Shown: piece after piece, positions 34,002 through 43,100 of the stretch | Layout of the letters: every line of letters starts with the position of its first letter | Position numbering within the stretch: the first letter of the stretch is position 1 | Source of the DNA: Segatella copri | Lineage (GTDB): Bacteria; Bacteroidota; Bacteroidia; Bacteroidales; Bacteroidaceae | NCBI RefSeq assembly: GCF_019249655.2 | Contig: NZ_CP137557.1 | Location: 3,886,001-3,950,000, forward strand | DNA: 64,000 nt | Reading direction: 5' to 3' | Translations under genes and position numbers: made by a program | Notes under the pieces: model-generated | Told to the model about the DNA's origin: nothing | The model's database searches: none | Seen by the model: only the letters and a program-made list of their open reading frames with translations

Positions 34002-34033
34002 CAAAATTACACAAAATATGCGAAACTGCCAAA
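34002..34033 (-). promoter_or_regulatory. Promoter of the arginine operon
   Basis: TTTG (34030-34033), exactly 20 bp, then TAATTTTG (34002-34009) on the minus strand, 28 bp before the argR ATG. It is a full Bacteroidetes consensus. Confidence 0.8.
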
Positions 34034-34045
34034 TAAATATTAGGA

Positions 34046-34117
34046 AAAATGCATTTTAAGCGATAAAATGTTTTAAAAGTTAGGTTTTATGCATGTTTTA
34101 TGCAGTATATTTATGCA
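34046..34117. promoter_or_regulatory. Cluster of TGCA-centred sites, candidate ArgR operators
   Basis: A 12-bp palindrome AAAATGCATTTT (34046-34057) and three TTATGCA words (34087, 34098, 34111) lie just upstream of the argR promoter, also upstream of the divergent GH92 promoter. ArgR binds AT-rich palindromic boxes in pairs; whether this genus uses a TGCA-centred box is not known to me. The 317-bp intergenic region 33974-34290 holds only these sites and two promoters. Confidence 0.35.
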
Positions 34118-34219
34118 TACGGCGTGTTTGCACTCTGTCTTCTTCTTCCTCATTCTTCCAGATAATGAAAGAAAAGTGTAGAAATTTCGTCTTCAAAGTG
34201 TATTTTCTACGTAGAAAAA

Positions 34220-34250
34220 TTGCAGATATTGATTTTTTTGCTTATATTTG
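34220..34250 (+). promoter_or_regulatory. Promoter of the phosphatase-GH92 gene
   Basis: TTG (34220-34222), exactly 20 bp, then TATATTTG (34243-34250) on the plus strand, 40 bp before the ATG at 34291. Confidence 0.75.
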
Positions 34251-34290
34251 CAAAGTATTCCTCATTGATGCAATGAGTAAGTAAACTACA

Positions 34291-37200
34291 ATGAACAGAA
34301 TAGTTACATTATTATATATATGGTTAGGTTGCATCCTTTCCATGCAAGCACAAACCCGTCATCAGATGGGGGGCATTTATTTCGCCTATCCCGGAGGTCC
34401 GTCAGCGCAGACTGGAACTTTCGGGACAGACTCCTGCTGCGTGCTTGATTCCTTGAAAGGCGCTTTGCCAGATTCCCAAAAGCATGCTCTCAAGGATTCC
34501 CTGATTCCTTCGTCGGGTCTTATTCCTGCCGGATTTACTCCTTTTTATGTCAGTCATTACGGTCGCCACGGTTCCCGATGGATGGCGCATGACGACCGTT
34601 ATGTATGGATATGCAGGCATTTCGAGGATGAGAGTAATCTCACTCCGCTCGGACTGCAGGTGAAGGGAATGCTGACAAGAATGTGGGAGAATGCCAGGGG
34701 AAATGGTGGAAAGCTCACCCGGCTCGGTGCACTTCAGCATCAGGGCATCGCCCGACGAATGTTTGCCCACTTTCCGCAAATCTTTGCTGCCGGCAATCAG
34801 GTGAAGGCACGTTCCAGCATCTCCGACCGTTGTGCCAGGAGTATGCAAGCCTTTACTTCGGAACTACAGCTCCTCCAGCCCCAGTTGAACCTGGATGTGA
34901 AGACCGATTCTGCTGATATGGCATGGATAGCCCACGTTTCTCCCGAAATCAAGGCGCTGGCAAGCAGAACCAAGGTGGAACCTCTGATTTCTCCCGACAG
35001 ATTTCTCCGTCAACTCTTCAAAGACATCTCGAAGATAGATGAACCGATGAAACTGATGGTCGAGATGCATGCCATCACTTCATCCATCCAGGATGTGGGC
35101 TTGAATTTCCCGGTTTATCCTATCGACATAGAAGAAGCCTTGAATGCCCTCTTCACGGATGAGGAGTTCCAAGCCATCTATGAGGCAAACAATCGTCGCA
35201 TGACCATCGTCAATGGCAACGAACCTACCAACGAGTCGATTCCTGCACGTTGTGCCATTCCGCTCTGGCAGAACATCGAGGCTGAGGCTGATGCCGCCCT
35301 GCGTGCTCGCCAGTCGTCGGCAACTCTCCGCTTCGGTCACGATACGGCACTCTATCGCCTGCTTTCGCTCCTCTTCAATACCGCCCATCTTCCTCCAAGT
35401 GCCAAGGATGATGAGGAACAGGTGGTATTGGGCGATGATGTGGACAGGATGGATAGGGTGGTTCCGATGGCAGCGAATCTGCAGATGATTTTCTATAAGA
35501 ATGCCCAGGATTCCGTCTTGGTGAAGTTCATGCTCAATGAGAAGGACATCAAGATCAATATCCTCTCGCAGGTGGAGTATGGCACGTGCTACTATCCCTG
35601 GAACCAGTGGAAGAAGCAGATGCACGAACGTATCCACAACCTGGAGCACATCCGCCAGCTGAATGCCATCAACACGATGGTGGGCACGGCACAGGCCAAC
35701 ACCCTGAGTGCCGGCCTGTTTGGCAAGGGCAGTGAGGAGCATGGACAGACCCTGCCTGCCGTACTCGTTCCGAACGGTCAGAACTTCTGGACTCCGCAGA
35801 CCCAGGATACCGAACAGAAGTGCATCGCACCTTATTATTATAAGGACTCCCTTTTGCAGGGTTTCCGCTGCAGCCATTGGATAGTGGGTGGCTGCATGCA
35901 GGATTACGGTTCCTTTACCGTTGCCGCCCTGGGCAATGAGCTGAGGCTCCAGCCCGAGCAGCGCGCCACTCCTTTCAGTCATGCCGATGAGGTTTCGCAT
36001 CCTCATTACTATGCGGTGAATCTGAAGAAGGAGCATCTCAAGGCTGAGATGACGGCATTGAGCCATACCTCCATCCTCCGTGTCACTCCCGAAAAGGACC
36101 AGCTGGTGCGTCTGGTCATCAATCCGAATAGTGATGAAGGGCAGGGCTACATCGAGATTGATACCCTCAATCATGTGGTGTATGGCTATAATCCGGTGCA
36201 TCGCATTTACCAGGGATGGGGCGAGTCGGCTGGTTTCAGCGGTCACTTCGTGCTGGCTTACGATGCCAGAGACCTGGTGGATTACGGAGTGTTCGAAGGT
36301 GACAACAGAATTAGCAAGGGCTTGAAGATGCAGGATAAGCCACGCATCGGTGCCTGGCTCACTTTCCGTGGAAAGGCGGGCAAGGCGATGGAGTGGATGT
36401 CGGGCACTTCCTTCACCTCCCGCGAGAAAGCCCTGGCAAATCTCAATGCCGAGAACTACAACTATGGCGGCTTGGATTTCTATAGCATGATGCAGTTTGC
36501 TGCCGATTTGTGGTGCGACCGTCTGCATACCATCGATGTGGAGCATAGCGACCAGGCAAAGGTCAACCAGTTTTACGGTGCCCTGTATCGCTGTTCCTTC
36601 CTCCCTCACGAAGTGAGTGATGTGGGTGATGAAATCAGATATGATGATTTCTCCATGTGGGACATCTATCGTGCTGAATTGCCGCTCTATACGCTTATCA
36701 CCCCGAAGCGTTCGGGCGAGATGATGCAGTCGCTGGTCGGGATGTATCAGAACCGTGGCTGGCTTCCTGCCTTCCCATGTTGGAACAGTTATACGGCTGC
36801 GATGATAGGCGACCATGCCAGTGCCGCCCTTGCCGATGCCTACATCAAGGGAATCCGCAACTTCGATGCGCAGAAGGCTTACGAGGGAATGCGCATGAAT
36901 GCTTTCTCTACACCTTATATATATAAGGAGTATCAGGATGGAAAGGGACGCCGTGCCATCCAGTCGTATATCAATAATGGCTACATTCCTTTGGAGGATA
37001 TGGTGGAGGAAGCTTATCATACCAACGAGCAGACTTCACGCACCCTGGAGTATGCCTACGATGATTTTGCCGTGGCGCAGATGGCGAAGGCGTTGATGGA
37101 TTCCTGCAGGGATGCTTCGCAGCGACAGAAATATCAGGAAGATTACAACGAACTGATGCGCCGTTCAGAGAATTGGCGCAATGTCATCAACCCCGTCTCG

Positions 37201-37848
37201 GGTTGGGCGGATGGCAGATATGAGAATGGAAAATGGCTGAACAATAAAGACCTGGTTCATCGCCAGAGCTTCATCACCGAGGGTGCTGCCTGTCATTATA
37301 CCTGGTATGTGCCCCAGAATCCGGAAGGATTGTTTGATGTGATCCGCCATAGCAAACCGATGGATAAGAAGGAGAAGAAGGCAGAAGATAAGGTCATCTA
37401 CCGCCTGGATAGGATGTTCGACAAGGGATGGTACTGGCATGGCAACGAACCTTGCCATCAGATAGCCTATCTTTATGATGCTGCCGGAGCTCCGGAGAAG
37501 ACCCAGCAATGGGTGCACCACATCCTGCAGACGGAGTATAATGATACCCCGGGCGGTTTGTCGGGCAATGATGATGCGGGTCAGATGTCGGCATGGTATG
37601 TATTCTCCTCCCTGGGTTTCTACCCGGTTTGTCCTGGCACACCTTATTATTATATAGGTACGCCAGGTTTCGACAAGGTGACGCTGAATCTGGAAAACGG
37701 AAAGAAGTTCATCTTGTCAGCCCGAAGAAAGGATGCAGGCAGCTACCTCATCCAGTCTACCTCTCTTAACGGAAAACCACTGAATGGTTATCGCCTCTCT
37801 CACCAGCAGATAGTGAGTGGAGGGCAACTGCTTTTTGAATTGAAATAA
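34291..37848 (+). CDS. Secreted fusion: histidine acid phosphatase + GH92 alpha-mannosidase
   Basis: 1,185 residues in one intact frame. A signal peptide (1-20, cleaved near SMQAQ) exports the protein. Residues 80-465 are a branch-2 histidine phosphatase of the inositol-polyphosphate-phosphatase type: the RHGSRW motif at 92-97 with the nucleophilic His93, and a HD pair in RFGHDTALYRLL near residue 350. Residues 470-1185 are a complete GH92 unit: an N-terminal beta-sandwich, then the (alpha/alpha)6 barrel with FPCWNSYTAAMIGDHA, GYIPLEDMVEEAYH, GNEPCHQIAYLYDAAG and LSGNDDAGQMSAWYVF. GH92 enzymes are calcium-dependent exo-alpha-mannosidases. The fusion suggests a substrate with both phosphate and alpha-mannose, such as yeast phosphomannan or a phosphorylated glycan. 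That is inference. Confidence 0.88.
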   Translation: MNRIVTLLYIWLGCILSMQAQTRHQMGGIYFAYPGGPSAQTGTFGTDSCCVLDSLKGALPDSQKHALKDSLIPSSGLIPAGFTPFYVSHYGRHGSRWMAHDDRYVWICRHFEDESNLTPLGLQVKGMLTRMWENARGNGGKLTRLGALQHQGIARRMFAHFPQIFAAGNQVKARSSISDRCARSMQAFTSELQLLQPQLNLDVKTDSADMAWIAHVSPEIKALASRTKVEPLISPDRFLRQLFKDISKIDEPMKLMVEMHAITSSIQDVGLNFPVYPIDIEEALNALFTDEEFQAIYEANNRRMTIVNGNEPTNESIPARCAIPLWQNIEAEADAALRARQSSATLRFGHDTALYRLLSLLFNTAHLPPSAKDDEEQVVLGDDVDRMDRVVPMAANLQMIFYKNAQDSVLVKFMLNEKDIKINILSQVEYGTCYYPWNQWKKQMHERIHNLEHIRQLNAINTMVGTAQANTLSAGLFGKGSEEHGQTLPAVLVPNGQNFWTPQTQDTEQKCIAPYYYKDSLLQGFRCSHWIVGGCMQDYGSFTVAALGNELRLQPEQRATPFSHADEVSHPHYYAVNLKKEHLKAEMTALSHTSILRVTPEKDQLVRLVINPNSDEGQGYIEIDTLNHVVYGYNPVHRIYQGWGESAGFSGHFVLAYDARDLVDYGVFEGDNRISKGLKMQDKPRIGAWLTFRGKAGKAMEWMSGTSFTSREKALANLNAENYNYGGLDFYSMMQFAADLWCDRLHTIDVEHSDQAKVNQFYGALYRCSFLPHEVSDVGDEIRYDDFSMWDIYRAELPLYTLITPKRSGEMMQSLVGMYQNRGWLPAFPCWNSYTAAMIGDHASAALADAYIKGIRNFDAQKAYEGMRMNAFSTPYIYKEYQDGKGRRAIQSYINNGYIPLEDMVEEAYHTNEQTSRTLEYAYDDFAVAQMAKALMDSCRDASQRQKYQEDYNELMRRSENWRNVINPVSGWADGRYENGKWLNNKDLVHRQSFITEGAACHYTWYVPQNPEGLFDVIRHSKPMDKKEKKAEDKVIYRLDRMFDKGWYWHGNEPCHQIAYLYDAAGAPEKTQQWVHHILQTEYNDTPGGLSGNDDAGQMSAWYVFSSLGFYPVCPGTPYYYIGTPGFDKVTLNLENGKKFILSARRKDAGSYLIQSTSLNGKPLNGYRLSHQQIVSGGQLLFELK

Positions 37849-37913
37849 TAGAATCATAGAAATTAATACTGTAGGCGTAAGCCTGGCAACTAGATCAATT
37901 AACAGATAAGTAT

Positions 37914-38945
37914 ATGGATGCTGTAACGAGTTTTATTTATGGAATGAGCATGATGTTCTTTTCCATGATGGCATGGATGTTTTGGCGTAAGGGCAGTGAA
38001 CGGCTCTTCCGCCTCATCATGCTTTTGATGTTGATAGCGGACGCACAGTGCCTGAAAGACCTCGTGCTCTTCTACTACAAGGGTTTCGGCAGTACGGAGG
38101 GATGGTATTTCACCTCCGCTGTCGATATGTTTATCATTCCGTTCTATAGCTTTGTGCTGATGGAACTGGTAAAACCGGGATGGACCACCTGGACCAAGGC
38201 GGTGGTGCTGGAGTTGCCTTTTGTGCTGCTTCCGCTCTTGTTTCTCATCTCGGGTGCCAACATCTATTTTTATATTCTCTCGGTATGGGGTGCCGTTTAT
38301 GGCGTCACCACCTTCGTTGTACTCTTCTTCCTCATCCGCAGGTATCATCGCCAGCTCAAGGAGCGTTTCTCCTATCAGGAGAACATCAACCTTTCCTGGC
38401 TCCTTGCCATCCTTGGCAGTTTCTTCCTCATCCTGATTATCTGGACCTTGAGCTGCTTTGTCATCGACGGAGGCTTCGACAATCTTTATATGGTCTGCTC
38501 CCTGGCTATCTGGATGTTCATCTGTTACTTTGTGTATCGACATGAGTCGGTGATTGATGAACTGAAGGATGTGGAGGCAGCGCATGCAGAAGCTGCTCCG
38601 CAAGAGAGTGAAGAGGAAAAGCAAGGTCTCGCCACCGAGGTGCAGCGTCTCTTTGAAGTGGAGAAAATCTATCTCAATCCGCGACTCAAGCTCTCGGATG
38701 TGGCACACATGGTGGGCACCAACCGCACTTATCTCAGCAGGTATTTCAATCAGGAGAATGGCAGCACGTTCTATGATTTCGTGAACAATTACCGCCTCCG
38801 TTATGCGGAAAATCTGCTTCGAAACTCAGAATCTTCCATTCTGGAGATTTCAGAGAAGTCGGGATTTAATTCCCTTTCCACCTTTAGAAGAGTCTTTTCT
38901 TCTGCTTATGGCTGTTCGCCTAATGAATTTAGAAATGCTCTGTAA
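37914..38945 (+). CDS. Membrane-bound AraC-family regulator
   Basis: 343 residues. The N-terminal 210 contain about six or seven hydrophobic helices (SMMFFSMMAWMFW, VVLELPFVLLPLLFLI, LSWLLAILGSFFLILII), a 7TM-like sensor layout. The C-terminal 100 are an AraC/XylS DNA-binding domain with two HTH motifs (LSDVAHMVGTNRTYLSRYF and ILEISEKSGFNSLSTFRRVF). Membrane AraC proteins of Bacteroidetes are thought to respond to envelope signals. It begins 65 bp after the phosphatase-GH92 gene on the same strand and may regulate it. A strong terminator lies downstream (39153-39189). Confidence 0.88.
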   Translation: MDAVTSFIYGMSMMFFSMMAWMFWRKGSERLFRLIMLLMLIADAQCLKDLVLFYYKGFGSTEGWYFTSAVDMFIIPFYSFVLMELVKPGWTTWTKAVVLELPFVLLPLLFLISGANIYFYILSVWGAVYGVTTFVVLFFLIRRYHRQLKERFSYQENINLSWLLAILGSFFLILIIWTLSCFVIDGGFDNLYMVCSLAIWMFICYFVYRHESVIDELKDVEAAHAEAAPQESEEEKQGLATEVQRLFEVEKIYLNPRLKLSDVAHMVGTNRTYLSRYFNQENGSTFYDFVNNYRLRYAENLLRNSESSILEISEKSGFNSLSTFRRVFSSAYGCSPNEFRNAL

Positions 38946-39088
38946 ATGATTGTAAACCAACTGAATTTACGAAATGAATGCATGTTTTTTACGAAATGAG
39001 TTTTGGTAACAGACAATAAAAAAGATACTTTTTGTTCAAATGGCTTCTTTTTTTTACCAAATGAAGCCTGACTTTCGGAGAAAAAGCT

Positions 39089-39196
39089 TATCTTTGCATC
39101 AGAATTTTCTAGATTAGGTTTACTTATCATTTGCTTTTGATAGAACACATAAAGAGGTTGGCTAACCCGTGGAGGGCAAGCCAACCTCTGCTTTTT
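39089..39196 (+). ncRNA. Candidate small RNA of about 90 nt
   Basis: A -7 box TATCTTTG (39089-39096) is followed by about 56 bp with no open frame and then a strong terminator. There is no good -33 box. Upstream, TTTACGAAATGA occurs twice and TTTACCAAATGA once (38960-39065), possible regulator sites. It could equally be an orphan promoter beside the AraC terminator. The 320-bp gap 38946-39265 contains only these items. Confidence 0.35.
39153..39189 (+). terminator. Strong intrinsic terminator after the AraC gene
   Basis: AGAGGTTGGCT (39153-39163) and AGCCAACCTCT (39179-39189) are exact 11-bp complements, followed by GCTTTTTTT. Confidence 0.85.
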
Positions 39197-39265
39197 TTAT
39201 ATACTAAGAAAAACTGCTGATTCCTATATTCTGATTTTAACTTCAGAAATCAGATAACTGAAATC

Positions 39266-40021
39266 TTATTCCTTGTTGCTTCCGAAGATGCGAAGCAGAT
39301 AGAGGAACAGGTTGATGAAGTCGAGGTACAATGTCAAGGCTCCGATGAGTGCCAACTTCTGAGCACCTTCGCTCATGTCGTACTGTGTCTGGAGCATGTG
39401 CTTAATCTTCTGGCTATCCCATGCTGTAAGACCGGTGAAGATAGCAACACCCACGTAGCTCAGGATGTAGTCAAATCCAGAACTCTTCAGGAACATGTTT
39501 ACTACGGTGGCGATAATCAAACCAATCAAAGCCATGAAGAGAATCTTGCCCATCGAGGTCAGGTCCTTCTTGGTGGTGTAACCATATACAGCCATGGCAC
39601 CGAAGGTTCCGGCTGTGATGAAGAACACCTTGGCAATGCTGGTCATCGTGTAAACCACGAAGATGGAAGAGAGCATCGCTCCGTTCAATACCGAGTAGAC
39701 GATGAAGAGCAGGGTAGCCGTGCTTAGCGACAGGCGGTTCAGGGCACCTGTGATAATGAATACCAGGGCGAGTTCAGCGATTACCAGTCCGAAGAGCAAG
39801 CCTCGGCTTGTCATCAGCGTCATCATCAGGGTTGGGCTGGCAGCCACGCCGTATGCAGTAACACCCGTAATAACGAGAGCCAGGGTCATCCATGTATAAA
39901 CCTTGCGCATCAGTGCGGAGAACACGCCGCTCAATCCACGCTCCTTCTCATTGATAGCAAAGCCGTTGCTTTGCTGTTCATTCTGATTATTAATCAGATT
40001 GTACATTTCCTTTTCTGTCAT
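39266..40021 (-). CDS. BI-1/YccA-family membrane protein
   Basis: 251 residues from the ATG at 40021; the frame upstream overlaps the leader. It has seven hydrophobic segments, for example MTLALVITGVTAYGVAAS, LLFGLVIAELALVFIITGAL and FITAGTFGAMAVYGY. The C-terminal part carries the conserved acidic feature of the family in FTGLTAWDSQKIKHM, and the protein ends with LYLDFINLFLYLLRIFG. Bacterial members (YccA, YbhL, BsYetJ) are pH-dependent calcium-leak channels or modulators of FtsH; which applies here is unknown. A single gene with a -7 box at 40058-40065. Confidence 0.9.
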   Translation of the reverse strand: MTEKEMYNLINNQNEQQSNGFAINEKERGLSGVFSALMRKVYTWMTLALVITGVTAYGVAASPTLMMTLMTSRGLLFGLVIAELALVFIITGALNRLSLSTATLLFIVYSVLNGAMLSSIFVVYTMTSIAKVFFITAGTFGAMAVYGYTTKKDLTSMGKILFMALIGLIIATVVNMFLKSSGFDYILSYVGVAIFTGLTAWDSQKIKHMLQTQYDMSEGAQKLALIGALTLYLDFINLFLYLLRIFGSNKE

Positions 40022-40057
40022 AGTTTTATTTTCTAATTGTTGTGCAAATACAAAGCG

Positions 40058-40065
40058 CAAAGATA
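40058..40065 (-). promoter_or_regulatory. -7 box (TATCTTTG) of the BI-1 gene
   Basis: TATCTTTG on the minus strand, 36 bp before the ATG at 40021. The -33 region is poor. Confidence 0.55.
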
Positions 40066-40194
40066 ATGCCAATTATTGAAACTAGCGATTATCTCTGCGC
40101 TTTATTAACATTTATTCCGTTCTTTTACGGCTTTCCGACTGTTTTGACTGGTTTTTATCTCATTCTTTTCAGTCTTCGTCCGTGTCCTCATCCC

Positions 40195-43100
40195 TTATTT
40201 CAGGGCAATCTTCCTTACTGCCACCTGTTTGCCGCCTCGTGTCACTTCTACGATTACGTTGCCCTGGATGGCTGTGCGAACCTGTTCCTTCTCAGCCTTT
40301 GCCTTCTTTTGGAGGGCGAGAACGCCATCGGCAGCATACACGCTGATGAGGTCGTTCGGCTGGAGTCCCTTGAGGACGATGGTTCTGAATCCGATAGCCT
40401 GGATGCTGATGTCTGACTTCATGTCGGTTGCCATGCGGTTGAAACTGATGGTGAAGCGATGGTTCTGCTCGCCTGCCTGGCTTGCATGGAATCGGTAATC
40501 GTCTTCCTTCAGGTCTATAGCCTTTCCGGTTTCCTTGTCCTTCAGCCATACGGTTTCGTATTCGCTGGCATCGCATTCTTCAGGAATGCTGATGGTGTAT
40601 TCACCCGTTTCCGGCAGACTGATGCCGATGCTCTGTTCTGCTTCAATGCTGATGGCAGAGAGGAGCGAGTAGCGTCCGCCGTTGCGGGTTGCATAGATCT
40701 GAGCATTCTGGCTGGTCATCCATTTTACGCCGTCGCTTCCCAGGTCGAAGTCTGATTTCGCCTCCTGAGCAGGAACTGCGTTCAACTGGAGCTGGTCATC
40801 TGCAGGAGTGCCGTTGCCGGCTCTGCTGTTTCTGTTGCTCTGTGTGATGGCGATGTCGAGGGCTCGGGTTGCTTGATAGGCTGTTGTTGCCCTTGCTTCC
40901 GAATGTCCTACTATCACGATTTCTGAATTATCCAGAGTGGCAGTCTGCGTAAACACGGCATCCATCGCTGGGATGTAGCCGGTTGTTACACCATCCGTAT
41001 TGATAGCCTTGTAGCTGCCGTTTTCTTCGCATTGGTAGATGACTCTGCCATATTCCATATCGCTATAGTTCATGGCGCAGAGATAAGGAGACCCGAAGAG
41101 GTTCCAGCCCATGTTCTCCTTGTGGGTGAACTTCAAGCCGCCACCATTGCTGCTCGACCATGGTTGCTGGTTATTGTTCTGTACCAGGGTAATCTTATCC
41201 AGCAGGCTCTTGTTGGTGCTACCGTCTTTCTCCGTGTAACTGGTTCCGTAGAAACGGACGGTCATCTTGCCATTAGCTTCCATTCTGAAACCTGCGGTGA
41301 AGTTTCGCTGGTTGTCTACGCCCTTTACCCATGCTTTACTATCGTTTTTGTCAAATTTATAGTCGTACTTGGCACGAGTAGCTGCATTATAGTAGTAGGC
41401 TACTACGCTACCATCAGCAGGATTATTTGTGCCCTCAACCTCCATATTGGTAGCCTTGAAAGGCATGGAGAAGAAGTTGGTTCTTGCCTTCAAGTTTCTT
41501 TCCACGGCAAAGTTGGTGAGGTTTACATAACTGTTGTTGCCTCTTAAACCAGCGTGGTGCTTCAAGAGTAGGAAGCCTGGGCTGAACGGATTCGTCTCTG
41601 TATAGAATGTGTTGTCGAGCTTCAGCTCCTTGTCTTCTGCCATGACATAGATCACAGATTTACCATGAGGATAATCTGATTTCTTTGCTTCTGCATCTTT
41701 TGTTAGATACCAAGTCTCGAAACATCCGTTATCAACCTTACCTCTGATGCGTTGGTTGCCGGCAAGGTCATGGTTGTGCATCACCATGTCGATGCATTCT
41801 TGAGTTTTGCTTGCGTCTGTGTTAGCGTTGATGTTGGCATTGTCTGTCTCGTCAAGCTGGTACTTCCAATAATCATCTTTCACATATTTATTATAGGTGG
41901 TTACAGATGATCTGTTGACAGCACTACCTGTCAATGATGGTAATGCGCCGGAAGCAGTTACATTGACAGACTTCACGTCTTTCACGGTTCCTAACGCCAG
42001 ACTGTTGTAGAGCAAACCACTTGCATCGCCTGTTACCTTTGCTTTTGCATCGAGGATAGAAGTAGAGAGCATACTGTTGCCCTGGAGGCAGACGTTGCCC
42101 GAAACCTTGAATCCATCAACAAGACACATTCTGGTATCTGTAGTTCCGCTGTTGAGTGTCAGTCCATTGATGGTAGACTGACTGGCAAACTCAATGATTC
42201 CTTTTCTCTGAGTAAGGAGATCCTGCACGATAGCTTCTGGTTCTGTTTTAGAACTTTTTTCTTTGCGCATCGAACCAAACATCTTGACACCAGGCATGCT
42301 GATGTTCACGTTATCAGCCTTCATATTCCTGTCTACGAAGACGTAGCCATATTTACCTGCATTCTTGTTGGCATAAAGCTCAGCCAGGTTGATGGCGCCT
42401 TGCAGGTCGTTGGTTGGGCTTTCCCAGCTTTCACCTGTTCCTGTAACTGCAGAACCTTCTTTTACATAGATAATCTGAATCATCTTCGTGTCACACTCGT
42501 ATGCACCGATATCTATGTTGTCGCCAATCAGACGGGCAGTATTGCCCAAGTCCTTTTCGGAGTTTATATTAGCATTTTGCTGATATTTGTCGTTGCTTCC
42601 TTGATCAAGTAACTTGAGGCTAGGTCGAATTCTATAGTCACCGTTATTGGGATCAACAAAGTTCGGACCATTTAGCACATCACCATTCTCGATAGAACTA
42701 GCTATCACGACATTTTTGTTATCTGTATTCAGATTTTGAGAACCATTCTTCCAGGCGACAGAATTATACACGTTGTCTGTTACACTAACCGCAGTGCCTG
42801 TATTGTTGACAAATGTGGCATTTGTTATGTCTGCTGATTGTGAACCGTCAATAGTAAGACCATCTCCGATACCATCTGCAAACAGTACATTCCACATGTG
42901 TATGCCATCCCCCAGGGTGTTGTCTACCTTCATTCCGGTTCCTTTATTCTCTCTAAAGGCACAATGATGGAGCCTCATTTTTTCTCCCTTTCCGGCTTGA
43001 TCATTGTTAACCTTCGCATTTACTCCCACACCACTCTGGTTCTGGAATGTGAAACCGGAAATAGTCACCGGCTTACCATTCGTTACGATATTAAGCAAGT

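Noticed and set aside
35080..37020. 646-codon open frame on the minus strand
   Set aside because: It is the exact shadow of the phosphatase-GH92 gene, whose motifs, signal peptide and promoter are clear; the antisense reading is rich in His, Ile and Arg with no domain.
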